From Cryptomeria japonica (lineage: Eukaryota > Streptophyta > Pinopsida > Cupressales > Cupressaceae): a stretch of DNA of 64,000 nt. This document shows, one piece after another, positions 42,530 to 54,067 of this stretch; positions within the stretch are counted from its first letter, which is position 1; each line of letters begins with the position of its first letter. The DNA lies in NCBI RefSeq assembly GCF_030272615.1, contig NC_081410.1, positions 505,716,442-505,780,441 of the forward strand, written 5' to 3'. Made by a program: the position numbers and the translations under genes. Below the pieces are notes generated by a model, which did no database searches, had not been told where the DNA came from, and saw nothing but the letters and a program-made list of their open reading frames with translations.

Positions 42530-43870
42530 GCATCGACATTTTATTAACTGGGGGTTATTGACAACATTAGTTGAGCAATGACACAATGAGCATAATACAT
42601 TTCACTTACCGACCGACGAGATGACAGTCACTCCTAAGGACATGTACAAAATACCAAGGATCCTAGATATGGGAGAGCTTGTCTACTACGATCTCAACAA
42701 ATAGGGTGGTACTAATGCACTTAGGAGGGTTTTTGATGATGAGGAGATCGACGGTTACAATATTGCATGGTAGGAGATACTGTATCTGGATTATGCCACA
42801 TTACCCACTGTTTTTGCCAGATTCGTTAGCGGCTTCCTTTGTCTTGATCACAGGTCAAAGGGATTATCTATTGGATGGGATCATCTCCTTGAGCAGTTGG
42901 TGACACAGGGGACTCAATTCTCATGGGCGTCCTACATGCTCGCACACTTGTATCATGATCTACACAGAGTGGTATGCTAGGGATCAATGGCATTATCAGC
43001 AAGGGCCACAGTGCCACAAATATGGGCTTGGGAGCATCTGCCCATCATGCGACCACTGATAGATAGGGAGAGACCTATAGGGAGGCCCTACACATATGGA
43101 TACTCAAGCATTATTGTCCAGCGAAAGATGGGCAAATTGGAGTATTAGAGGTGATCTCTAGGTGACATGGACACAGTTGTATGGGGACCTTACAAAGATT
43201 GTGAGGTCTAGCCAGAGGATGCAGTGGAGATGCCTTATGTGTTTCTGAATCGATACCTGATTGGATCCACACCCTACATTGTTGAGCGATTCATTTGTAT
43301 GAGGGTTCTGAGACAGTATGGCAGAATATAGGGGATTCCACAGGGTACAACCCATAATGCACACAGTAGGCACGATGTGCCCACTTGGGGGCCTACTATT
43401 TCATATGAGCAGGCGTGCACATAGTACTTCTCATTGGGGGTGCAGAACTGGGACTATTTCCCAGGTACCATAGATAGTGGGATGACCAGTGAGTATGCTG
43501 CATGCTTCATGTCACACAAGTTTTCAAGATTGACATGTCCTAATGAGCCAAAGCCAACCTTTGATGAGGATGATGAGAGACCATGACGCAGGGCCCCGAG
43601 ATGGCCGAGGGATGGAGGGGGGAGAGGAGGTGGGGATGGAGGAGATTATGGTGGAGGGAATGGGGGAGATGGAGATGGAGGAGGAGATTATGGTAGAGGG
43701 GATGGGGGATATGATGATGGAGGAGATTGAGATGGACGAGGAGATGGGGGAGATGGCGGCGCAGTGGTAGTGTCATTGGCAGGCATGCCAAGAGCTAGTA
43801 GTTCTAGACTTGCTAGAGTGTTACCTATGGAGTGGGTAACCAAGGTGGTCCGACAAAGGAGGTTAGGATA
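42530..43870 (+). pseudogene. Antisense plant mobile domain (PMD) gene, element E
   Basis: On the plus strand, antisense to E. The frame starts near HNEHNTFHLPTDEMTVTPKD and continues VFDDEEIDGYNIAW, FSWASYMLAHLYHDLHRVV, VPQIWAWEHLPIMRPLIDRE, TVVWGPYKDCEV, PYVFLNRYLIGSTPYIVERF and LGVQNWDYFPGTIDSGMTSE. About eight stops interrupt one frame with few shifts, fewer than in A. The C-terminal tail (43590-43760) is an unusual Gly/Asp-rich run (GGGDGGDYGGGNGGDGDGGG). The domain matches the copy in A residue by residue in its best parts, including ALR..VF. Molecular role unknown. Confidence 0.82.
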
Positions 43871-46179
43871 GGTGGATCAGGTGTAGTAGGCACCATAGCA
43901 GGAGGTCCCACAGGTTGAGCAGGTACATGTAGAGGCACCACGACGGATCTTCATTAGGATGTCGTCCCACCAGTAGCAGGCTCAAATCAACGACTTGCAG
44001 GGTCAGGTTCAATAGGTACAGGGTCAGCTAGTAGAGAGATTCTTGGATAGCACATGTACAAGTACAGATGGCCTAGGCACAGACACAGGCATAGGCACAG
44101 ATTACCCATGCAAAGAATCAGACTGCTTCTCTCATGACAAAGAGAGATGTATCCATGGACAGGTGCTGATTGGTAGAGGTATAGGTGACAGTGTCAAGAG
44201 GATCTAGTTCAGGGAAGGTTGCCTTGAAAATGATGCACCAGTCGATTCAAGAGGTTGAGTATTGCATGACCTTATATTACACCACTGTTCCTGTTGATCA
44301 TAGGGCTCCTGGATTTTCAGAGATGAGCAGGAGATCAGGACGGAGCCAGTCTGAGAGTCAAGGAGTGACAAGGCCTTTTCAAAGAGATCCCCCAGGTGGA
44401 GGACCAGGTACAAGTGCACCAGGTGGAGGTGCTAGACTTGCCACATTAGGACAAAGTTTTTCTCCATGTCCTAGTGGTCACACTGATATGGGACATTGGT
44501 CATTGATGTATGCACCCTTTTGTGATAAGATACTTATGATTCCTGTGATGTATCTCAGATATTTTTGTGATATCATTGTACCTTGGACATCGATTCTTTT
44601 TGACGATATGAGATGTAGTCGATTCTATTTTCTCTATATGACCTATGAGATTATGCATTTTACTTGCTATATGATTTTGCTATGCAGCTATTTACATGAT
44701 GGTGTATTTACCTTCTATCTGATTATGGATTCTAGATGATGGGTGTATGTAGTGTGAGTTTATTTATGATGATGCCTATTGATTTCGATGTATGGATATG
44801 CGAAGATGCATATATTCTTATGATGAATGTAGATGCTTTATGTACTATGTGATGTATGTGCGATGAAATGCCTCCTATTTTTATAATAATTTTATGGTTT
44901 TATCTATGCATATAATATGAGATGGATGAAATGCAATGATGATGCACCATGGTACATGATTTGATGATGTATGAATTTTTTATGCAATGAATGATCTAAC
45001 TAAATGAATTAATGATTTGATTATCTATATGAATGATTTCTTATTGTGCAATGTTTACATGTGATGAAATGAACTAACTTATCATGCATGATGGATGAAT
45101 TAATTTTTTTTGTTAATGTGCAATGTATTCAATCACTTAATAAGAGAGATAACACCATTTTGAAGCTTTTGGCCTTGGAAAAGATGAGCTCCTATGATCC
45201 CATGCAAAATGAAATGCAATCTACTTTAAATATGTAAATATGAATTTTGAAATGAAATGCTGCGGTTGGATCGATCATTTTGGTCATTTGCTTTTTATCA
45301 TCATTGAGCCTTTAAAATGTGGGAAGTGAGTGAAAACATCGATGGTATAATTGAACCATGATGACCTGAGCATTACTTTCCTAGGTTTTGATTTTTCAAG
45401 TTAGAACAAGCATCAAGGCATAATTGAACTAAAATGACCTGAGTGTTGCTTGCGTAAAACAAACAGTATTAACCATTCCTATGTGCGAATCCGAAATGTC
45501 CTTAGTGATACTTTGATGATCATGTCCTGAGACAACTTGCACATATTAATGATTAATTTACAGACAATAGACACATAAAATATCATGTTCCTTCCTTGTT
45601 CCTCTAGTCAGAGATATCCTTGAGTCATTTAGGAATCATGATAGTGAAAATCAAAATATAACAGTTGAACCATTATTGTTGAAGTGTTAAAACCATTAGT
45701 CAAAAGATATCATCCAATGATACATGTTGGCAATGTTTTGTTGATGTGTTAAAGGTTTTGATCTTGTACTCAACGTTGGATGTGTTTCAGTTTTTGCTTG
45801 ACAAGTGTTGTCTAACTGTTGTCCTGCATATTTGATTAAGATCAAAGTGAATTTTGTCTCTAGCTAGGTTTAGGATTTTGCCCCTAGTCTAGAAACAAAT
45901 TTATTATAGATATATATGACGATCCAAGCCATGGTAAGATGACAATGCCTAATTATGTACAAAAAGGCTTTATGATGGATATATACAAATGTGATAGATG
46001 GATGCAGAATGAAATCATGAACTCATAGATAGAAGAGCCAATTGATAGATAGTGCCTATTGCCTGGTTTTTACCATATGTTTTTATTGCATTTTTCCTCA
46101 TATTTGATTTTTTTGATTTTTCACTATTTTTCGTTGTTTTTGTATTTTTTGCTTTTTCACTATTTTTTATATTTTTTGC
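43871..46179. other. E spacer between PMD gene and integrase
   Basis: The tail of the PMD gene continues to about 44450 with Gln-rich, broken coding sequence; a 184-codon plus-strand frame at 44185-44739 has no recognised domain. The stretch 44740-46180 is AT-rich with ATGATGxATG-type words and no gene. Confidence 0.45.
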
Positions 46180-47400
46180 TTTTCAGAAATGATTTTTTTT
46201 CAGATGCATAGTGTTGATAGGTTCTTCAAACAACTCGCCTTCTGGCGTTGACAATTTATAGGCTCCAGATCCATATGCAGCAACCACGACAAAAGGACCT
46301 AACTAGTTTGGTTCAAATTTTTCCTTTTTCTCTCGATCTTACTGGTTGCATGGATTTTCTCTTAAGACAAGATCTCCCAAATGAAATACTCTCAGCTTGG
46401 TCCAGTGATTGTAGCTTCTCGCCATCCTTTTTTGGTATGATTTTAAGTGATCAGAATCATTTTGGCGACACTCTTGTAGCAACTCTAGTTCTTGTAACCT
46501 GGATACTCTCTGCTCCTCATCTGGAATGATTCCCTTTAGTGACACCCATAGAGAAGGTATCTCTACTTCAATTGGTAGGATTGCTTCTGACCAATACACA
46601 AGGCAATATGGAGTTGCTCTAGTGGTTGTACGAGTGCTTATGCGATAAGCCCATAGAGCGGGATTCAACTGAACATGCCAGTCCTTACCAGCTTCATTGA
46701 CTATCTTCTTCAAAAAAATTAGGATCATTTTGTTGGATGCCTCAACTTGACCATTCCTTTGAGGATAGTAGGGTGTTGAGAATCCATGTTGGATTTGGAA
46801 TCGCTCACATAGTTCCTGCACATCTTGATTCTTAAAAGGTCTTCCATTATCAATGATAATATAGATGGGATTGTCATAGAGACGGATGATATAATTGAGG
46901 ATAAAAGAAGCTATTTGTTTTCCTATCACTGTTGTTAAAGGCACTGCTTCAATCCATTTAGTAAAGTATTCTGTATCTATCAAAATGAACTTGTGTCCAT
47001 TTGAAGACGAAGGGTGAATATTTTCTACTAGGTCTAGACCCCATTGAGAAAATGACCATGATCCTGCTAAAGGACGCAACTCTTACGCTGGTGCATGTAT
47101 CAGATTTTCATGAATCTGACATTGTTTACATTTCTTGGCATATGTGAAGGAATCTATTTCCATAGTGGGCCAATAATGGCCCAAGTGTATAAGTTTCTTG
47201 GCCAGTGTAATACCACTTGAATGTGTGCCACAAATACCTTCATGGACTTTGTTTAGAGCTTTCTTGGATTCTTCACATTTGAGGCACCTGAGGAGAGTTC
47301 TATCCAGACCTCATCTATAAAGGGTATCAACGATGATGGTATAGCAGGAGGATTGATGAATAAAGTTTCATTTCTGGTTTCGTGGGTGGTCTAGGGGAAG
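46180..47400 (-). pseudogene. Integrase of element E
   Basis: The zinc-binding part (47310-47090) reads VHEGICGTHSSGITLAKKL and CKQCQIHENL. The core is open for 246 codons (47079-46339): QWGLDLVENIHPSSSNGHKF (first Asp), YIIIDNGRPFKNQDV (second Asp) and QVEASNKMILIFLKK (Glu), so the DDE residues are all present. ALWAYRISTRTTTRATPYCL and HLGDLVLRENP follow. The tail beyond 46339 (GSGAYKLSTPEGELFEEPIN) is shifted and has the PN-stop-LGP stop also seen in A. Confidence 0.93.
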
Positions 47401-48030
47401 GATATTATCTTTCAAGTAAAGATATGTTGGGCCATACCATGAGGAATCATTTACGACTATATTACAAATGATTTGGGTGTCAGGGGAATCATGGGCTGGA
47501 TAAAAGATTTCTTCCACCATGAATTCATAATTCTCTTGATTCTCTTGAGTTTTTAGAAGAAATTCTATTGTTGCCATGGCATCTGCTGCTTTATTTTCTT
47601 TCCTTGGGATCTGAACAAAAGTGATCTCAAAAAGTATTTCTTGAAATCATCAACTAGTTTCTTGTAGGGCATTAGTTTATCATCCTTGGTTTGGTACTAA
47701 TCATTTATCTGGTTGATAATTAGCTGGGAATCGCCATAGATATGTAACTGTGATATTCCATTCAATGGCCATCTTGAGGCCGATGACAAGTGCTTCATAC
47801 TCTGCAGTATTGTTTGTACATGGGAAGCTCATCTTGTATGATTTAGGGATAGTGTGGCCCTGAGGCGTTATGAATATGATTCCAACACCTGATCCATGTT
47901 GTGTGTAAGAGCCATCAAAATATAGCTCCCAAGTCATCTTGCTGACAGTGAGAACATCTACATCAGGAAATTCAATGTGTAATGTTGTATCATCATGCAA
48001 GAGTTCTTTAGCTAGTTGATCTGCGATCAC
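47401..48030 (-). pseudogene. Second, archaeal-type RNase H of element E
   Basis: From about 47970: VSKMTWELYFDGSYTQHGSG, VGIIFITPQGHTIPKSYKMS, NNTAEYEALVIGLKMAIEWN. Here the DGS motif is intact, unlike in A. The frame ends at 47701 by a shift near the last catalytic block; MATIEFLLKTQENQENYEFM (47577-47368) is the tail towards integrase. The pair of RNase H domains supports the Tat assignment. Confidence 0.82.
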
Positions 48031-48540
48031 TTGTCCTTTTATGGCTTTTCTATCAACATACTCAATATCAAATTCACTTAGCACCATGACCCATTTACCC
48101 AGTTGGCCTGTCAGTGTTGCCTTGCTTAGGAGATACTTCGAAGGATCCATCTTTGCAATTAGCTTAATTGAGTGTGTGAGCATATAATGTCACAACTTTT
48201 GGGTTGCGAACACTACTGCTAGGCATGTTTTCTCCACGGTTGTGTAGTTCAACTCATATACAACTAGAGTTCTTCTAATATAGTAGATTGCTTTCTCTTT
48301 TCCTTCATTGTCATGTTGTGCCAGGAGGGCTCCTAGTGATACTTCGGTAGCTGAGATGTAAAGCAATAATGGTCTTCCTTCAATCAGTGATGCTAGTAAT
48401 GGTGGGGTTACCATATATTCCTTGATTTGAGTGAAGGCTTCCTCACATTTGTCATCTCATCTGAATGGAATATTACTGTGCAATAAGTGAGTGAATGGAT
48501 GACAACGATAAGCCAATTGTGCTATGAAAATTCTTATTGA
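48031..48540 (-). pseudogene. RNase H (first, gypsy-type), element E
   Basis: Open stretches 48414-48190 and 48183 onward: LLLYISATEVSLGALLAQHD, AIYYIRRTLVVYELNYTTVE, KTCLAVVFATQKL, then LTHSIKLIAKMDPSKYLLSK and LGKWVMVLSEFDIEYVDRKA. The expected Asp of YISATD is Glu. One stop separates the parts. Confidence 0.85.
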
Positions 48541-49479
48541 CTATAATCTCCCTTGTAGAGAACGCAACTGACTGATGTTCTTCGGTGATTCCATTTCCAT
48601 TATAGCTTTTACCTTTGTTGGATCAACTTCTATTCCATGAGCATATATGATATATCTTAAAAGCTTACCTGATGTGACCCCAAAAGCACACTCCTTTGGA
48701 TTCAGTTTCAACTTGTATTTCTCTAACCTGTCAAATATTTTGTCTAGAATTTCCAAGTATCCTGCTCTGGTGTGCGATTTTGCTAGTATATCATCTACAT
48801 ACTCTTCCATGTAGGTATGCATCATATCATGGAAAATGGTGGTCATATCTCTCTGATAAGTAGCCCCAACATTCTTGAGCCCAAAAGGCATGACGTTCCA
48901 ATAGAAAGTACCCCAAGGGCATATAAATGTTGTTTTCTCTTGATCTTCAGGGGCTATCTTGATTTGGTTGTACCTTGAGAAACCATCCATTAAAGAGAAC
49001 ATTTCATGTCTAGTTGTTAAATCTACAATGATATCAATGCTTGGCAGTGGAAAATCATCCTTGGGGCATGCCTTGTTCATGTCCCTGAAGTCCATGCACA
49101 CTCTAATACTTTTATCTAGTTTTGACATAGATACAATATTTGACACCCAGTTTGGATATGAGATAGGTTATATGAATCCTACATCCAATAGTTTCTTCAA
49201 CTTTGCTTTGACAAGAAGAGAAATGTGAGGGTGCATCTTCCTAAGTTTTTGTTTGACTGGCTTAGCTCCTAGAGCGACATTGAGGTGATGCATGATGAGG
49301 TTTGGATCTAGTCCTAGCATATCTACATATGACCAAGCAAGGTTAATTTGCCTTCTCTTGAAGAAGTCACTGTAGTATTTTGTCTCTTGTTCTAATAAAG
49401 ATGCTATAGGGTGGAGAATTTTAGGATTCTCTAGAGTACCAATGTTGACTGCTTTTGTAGGTTCAATTAGGATAGTCAA
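48541..49479 (-). pseudogene. Reverse transcriptase of element E
   Basis: The N-terminal part (49479-49168) carries MLGLDPNLIMHHLNVALGAK and KLRKMHPHISLLVKAKLKKL. After a stop at GFI the core runs 201 codons: IRVCMDFRDMNKACPKDDFP, LMDGFSRYNQIKIAPEDQEK, CPWGTFYWNVMPFGLKNVGA and the catalytic EEYVDDILAKS near 48795. IYAHGIEVDPTKVKAIMEME and LRSLQGRL close it. Except for the single stop this RT is nearly intact and is the best preserved Tat RT in the window. Confidence 0.93.
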
Positions 49480-51100
49480 TCTCTCTTGAAAGTATTATGG
49501 GAGGGTGTAAAATCTTTCATATTTGGTCACCTCAAGGAGGTTTTCACCCTCAGATACACCCTTTACTTTATCTTTTGATTGATCTAATGTTGTCACAGAA
49601 TGGTTTTCAACATTAGACCTTCTTTTTTATTCTTTAATTTCACTTTTACGACTGGAAGATTTGGAACCCCCCTGACTAGAAGATGCGTTATTATATTCAT
49701 TGGTGGAAGCTCTCTTGGGTGTTATGGGTTCAACAATATTGAGATACACGACTATAGCATGGTCGTTTGGGAAGGTATCGATTTCACTGATTCCAGTGGT
49801 TTCCCAATCAATAAGTTCTAGGTGTATTAAGGGTAAAGGATCATCTGATTGGTTAATTTAAAAGACCTCAACAGTCATAACAGAGGTGTCAAGGTTTTCA
49901 GTCATTCCATTCGAGTTAAGGATGTCACTCTCCTTAGGATACGTTCTCCCGATCACCCTCTAATTGGTCTCAGTGAAGTTAGAATCGATAGTTTGTGATT
50001 CCATTCAAGTGGTCTATATTCTGACGTTTGGCCCCCATACGAATGGACTATATCGATATATACATCTTTTATATCACAAGATTTTTAGAAGATATCTCAG
50101 ATTATGTATCAAATTCCCACTCATGCGAGTCAGTTTCACTGCTAGCTTGTAATCTACAGATTTGTTCATATAGATTGTGGGTTGCTTCTTTTGTTTTCCT
50201 TGCCATCTCTTTTCTTCTCTCATATTCTGCTTCTTCTGGACTGATGGTTACTTCTGCTAGTCTTGCTATCAGGTCTTTTTGCCTTACATTAGTTTCTTGT
50301 CTTTGTTGATTGGAAGTTTATTCTTCTTGGGATTTTCTATCATTTTGTTCTTCTTACTGACTAGAGATTCTCTCTTCTTGTGGTCTTATGGCCTTTTGTT
50401 CTTGTTGTTGATTAGCGGCTGCTTCCACCCTTTGAATTGCCAATTCTTCTTGTTTTCTTTTGTTCTCTTCTTCTTGTTTTCTAGCAGATGCTTCCTCTCT
50501 TTGGATTGCAAGTTCCTCTTGTCTTCTGTCATGTTCCTCTTTTTATTGTCTAGAATGTGTTTCTCTTTTGGAGTAACTTGTCCATACCCTAAGCCTGATT
50601 TGTCTTTAGCCATTTGAGATTTAGGTTGTATGGGTTCTAGAAGACCTTCTTTTCTTTTTCCCACAGGACCTGTTCCAGTGTATCCCATTTTCTGTAGGAT
50701 GCTGAATCCTTTTCCATATTTTTCTATGGGTATGTTGACATTATTGATTTTTTGTTGAAATTATTCATCCTTATATAGCCATTGTAGCACATCTTTGTCT
50801 TCAGTTTCTTTAGATAATGTCCCAACTCTAATAAATGTTCCATCATATATTTGAAGAGGTTTTTGTGGGAGTTGCAGTTGTGAACTTGTTGGTTTTCCCT
50901 AAGATCTTGGGGAAAGTGGCAGAGCCTATAGAGAATACTCTCCCATTCCCTTGTCATTCAGTTTCAACTTCCTATCAAAACTTTCTAAGGTTGATGTTAG
51001 CAATTTTTCCTAGGATGATGGGATAGGAGAGAATACTTATCTATTGTGAGGAACTGTGGAATCTTGAGATGGCTTCAGATTGTTGCAATACTGAGTTGAA
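49480..51100 (-). pseudogene. Protease-RT linker with G-patch-like segment, element E
   Basis: The minus strand near 50720-50570 reads KGFSILQKMGYTGTGPVGKR, then KEGLLEPIQPKSQMAKDKSG and LGYGQ, a convincing G-patch-like pattern of spaced glycines. It is followed by a Lys/Glu/Gln-rich stretch (QSKERKHLLENKKKRTKENK) that is probably helical, then acidic sequence up to RT. The same order is found in A. Confidence 0.65.
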
Positions 51101-51498
51101 TCTGCTGAAATTGTTACCTCTTGTCCATTATGGGGGAATTTAACACATTGGTGACATGTCAAAGGGACTGCCTACATATCATGGTTCCATGGCCTTCCCA
51201 GAAGAATTTTATAGGATAGATTCAAGTCCAAGACTTGACAGACTGTATCTCTTTGAACTGGTCCTATTTTGAGTGGTAATACCACCATTCCTTTAGAAGA
51301 TCACTCTTCTTAATCATATGATTTGATTGTTATTTTCTTTCTGGGATCCACTGCTTCTTCTAAAAAACCTAAGGCACACATTAAATTCAATGCACAAATA
51401 TTTAAGCCCGCTCCTCCATCTATGATAACATGTTTGACACATGTTTTGTTAATAAGCACTTCAATGTGCAGTGGAGCATTGGGATGTTGCAATGACAC
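51101..51498 (-). pseudogene. Aspartic protease domain of element E
   Basis: The frame starts near 51498 and reads LHIEVLINKTCVKHVIIDGG, AGLNICALNLMCALGFLEEA and DPRKKITIKSYD, then after stops SSKGMVVLPLKIGPVQRDTV, CQVLDLNLSYKILLGRPWNH. The active site is DGGAG, the Tat form, intact here but DEGAG in A. Confidence 0.85.
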
Positions 51499-51699
51499 AT
51501 TGTCATGTTCTGTGAATTATAGGCAGTGAGGAGCTATAAGGTGTCCCACCATGGTTTGGAACTGATCAACATCCAAGTCTTTAGAGACTGTGGTTTCAAG
51601 CAGAGCCTTTTCTAATATTTCTTTATGCATTGGTGAGAGTTTTAGGAGCTCTAGGATCGATATCTGTGTGAGGGATTTCTGTTACTGATCCACTATGTT

Positions 51700-52794
51700 A
51701 TACTACCTCGAGGTATATGTTGCATTATTTGTGACACCCGGGAATGTTACGTTAGCCTTACTTTGAGTAATGGCGTGCGTTGGTTCTACTGGTGTTTTCT
51801 CTTTGATGATAATGATGTTTACTAAGTTGTCGTAGGAGTGAGCATAGTTAACTTTTGCTTTCCCTTTGTCATTTTGAGTATTTGATGGTTCACCTTTTTC
51901 ATAGTTGGGCAATGGAGTTTTCAAGGCCATATGCGATTCATTTATTTTGTGCCCATCAATTGTGATGACCTCATTGTCATTAAATCCTGAATGACATTTT
52001 TAAGTCTTTGACAATTATTGGTCTGATGCCCTTTGTTCCGATGAAATTCACAGAAATGATTATCATTCCACCAAATTGGTTTAATTTTGGGCTCAAAATC
52101 TCTTGCTTCTGGTAGTGTGATTAATTTGTTCGCAAGAAGAGTTTTTAAAGCCGATTGCAATGGTTCACCAATGGTAAATTTTTTACGAGCATTAGGAAAG
52201 AATGGTTTTTATTTAGCATTATTGTCCCAATTTTTCACTGGTGTCCAACTTATAGATTGAAAATAGGTTGTTGTGGTTTAACATTATTGGTATCACCTAC
52301 TCCATCATTCACAAAATTTTTATTTCTTGTCCAAAATTTTGGTTTATCATTATTGTGATTGCTGTTGTTGTTATTGTTGGAGAAGTTAGAGGAATTATTT
52401 CCTTCTTTGTAGAGTTTCAATTTTCCTTTCTTACCATAACATCCTCTATTTTGAGACCATTTTCAATAATCTTCGAAAAACTAGGAGGACATTGTAATTA
52501 TAGCCTATAACTCATTGCACTTATGATATTATCAATGAATATGTCCATCTTTTTATGATCTGGCACTGGTCTAGGATTTTTGTTGAATAAACGTCTCCAT
52601 CTCTGTAAGAAGATCATGAAAGACCCCATTATTTTGTTTAATATTGCACAAATCCAACATAGTTATCTCATGGTGTATGTTATAAGAATATTGTGAAATG
52701 AATTTGTTCACAATCTCTTCAAATGATCTAATCCCAGGTGGTAATTTAGAGAACCACTCCATTGATTGTCCACTCAAACTTCTAAGGAACAATC
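51700..52794 (-). pseudogene. gag: gag, C-terminal part, element E
   Basis: Continues gag past the small LTR element. From 52794: SLSGQSMEWFSKLPPGIRSF, EEIVNKFISQYSYNIHHEIT and MLDLCNIKQNNGVFHDLLTE. A shift and stops follow, then an Asn-rich stretch, and the Tat-type knuckle CEFHRNKGHQTNNCQRLKNV at 52160-51942. The first 30 or so residues lie on the other side of the nested element. Confidence 0.85.
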
Positions 52795-53603
52795 TATTGG
52801 GATTGCACACTCCAATGAGAATTGAAGGTGATTGAAGGTATTGTCATTGATGGCAACCTACTAGCAACCTTGTAGCATTGTGGAAACTAGCAGGCACAAC
52901 CACCGACAGGCACAAGCATCGACACCAACAGACACTTCACCGGTAGCGACAACAATGTTCACCGGCATCCCAGCCGACAGGAACAACTTTTTGTATTTAA
53001 TTGTAATATCTTTTGTAAGCCGACATGGCATATTGTAATAGACTCATATATGTATAAGGTCTTGTAAATCATTTTGATATATTGATGAGAAGTAAGGTAG
53101 CATGGATGTAGAAGTGATAAGCGAATATTAAGGTATATTTTATATAAGGGTTTATGGTTATAGTATGAGCTTAAACCGATACTGAACCTGGCATAGCAGA
53201 TGCTGAATTATACCAGTACATTATATTGGATTCTCTTAATCCATTTTGTAAGTCAGTGAGACTTCTTTTTTGTGATTGAGCAGTGAGCTCTAGGCAGTTG
53301 GCCTTTCTGCATGTGCATGCCCCTCTTGTAAGTAATATCCATTCATTGGCCAGTGAGTGAATATTGTGGGTCACAAATCCCACTGAGGTTTTTCCCACAC
53401 CGGGTTTCCTCATTCAACATCTTGTGTTATGGTGTGCTTTCTACGTTGTCTTTACTATTCATATTTACTGCATTAATTCTTGTTTATGGGTACACTGTTT
53501 TGGAATGCAAAATACTTAATAAGGTTAAATATTCTATTAATTGGTTAGATACTGATTCACCCCCCCCCTCTCAGTATCTTTGGGACTATCATCAATCCTA
53601 ACA
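52795..53603 (+). repeat. 5' LTR of the small element
   Basis: 809 bp. The first bases read TATTGGGATTGCACACTCC, against TGTTGGCATTCCACACTCC in the 3' copy, so the terminal TG has been lost by mutation. It ends CAATCCTAACA. Confidence 0.93.
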
Positions 53604-53605
53604 AT

Positions 53606-53617
53606 TGGTATCAGAGT
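53606..53617 (+). promoter_or_regulatory. Primer-binding site of the small element
   Basis: TGGTATCAGAGT, one base off the Met-tRNA site, two bases after the LTR. Confidence 0.9.
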
Positions 53618-53659
53618 ATGGTCCTCTATTTTCAAAAGCCAGAGAGCTAAAGTGAAAAC

Positions 53660-53880
53660 TCAGTTCGAAGTTAGATAATCTTATCTCTCTAAGGAAAGAA
53701 ATCTCCGAGGCACTAATTCAAGGTCAAAAGACATCGGAAGAAAAAATGCATCATCTCACTGGTACAATTCAGAGAACTGAGGCAGCTATGAAGGACATTA
53801 ACAGGTTTATTCAGAGCTTGAATTTGGTCTTAGCAGACTTATTCCAGATTGTAACCAACCGGTTACAAAGTTCAAGCTAA
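53660..53880 (+). pseudogene. Short helical reading frame in the small element
   Basis: An open stretch of about 70 codons ends at TAA 53878-53880: KLDNLISLRKEISEALIQGQ, KTSEEKMHHLTGTIQRTEAA, MKDINRFIQSLNLVLADLFQ. It lacks an ATG at the start and has a coiled-coil look. It may be the remaining C-terminal part of a copia Gag or a gag-like protein; no zinc knuckle is present. Confidence 0.5.
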
Positions 53881-54052
53881 AAACTGTACTCATTTGATAA
53901 TTTTGACAACCTTTGTCATTGATGTCAAAGGGGGAGTAGTAGGACAGATAAAAATGATTACCAGAGGAGTTCATCTGCTTAGGGGGAGCACACATTTTTG
54001 GCAAAATTTTGGACTTCATTTTTGGATTTTTCTCATGAGTGTTGCCATCAAT

Positions 54053-54067
54053 GCCAAAGGGGGAGAT
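54053..54067 (+). promoter_or_regulatory. Polypurine tract of the small element
   Basis: ATGCCAAAGGGGGAGAT precedes the 3' LTR. Earlier copies occur at 53926 (CAAAGGGGGAGT) and 53979 (TAGGGGGAGC). The same multi-PPT layout precedes the 3' LTR of the copia element. Confidence 0.85.

Noticed and set aside
43540-43791. His/Leu/Pro-rich minus-strand frame (83 codons)
   Set aside because: It is the shadow of the Gly/Asp-rich tail of the PMD gene on the opposite strand.
44185-44739. 184-codon plus-strand frame
   Set aside because: It follows the broken tail of the PMD gene in another frame, has no recognised domain and ends in low-complexity Met/Tyr/Phe-rich sequence.
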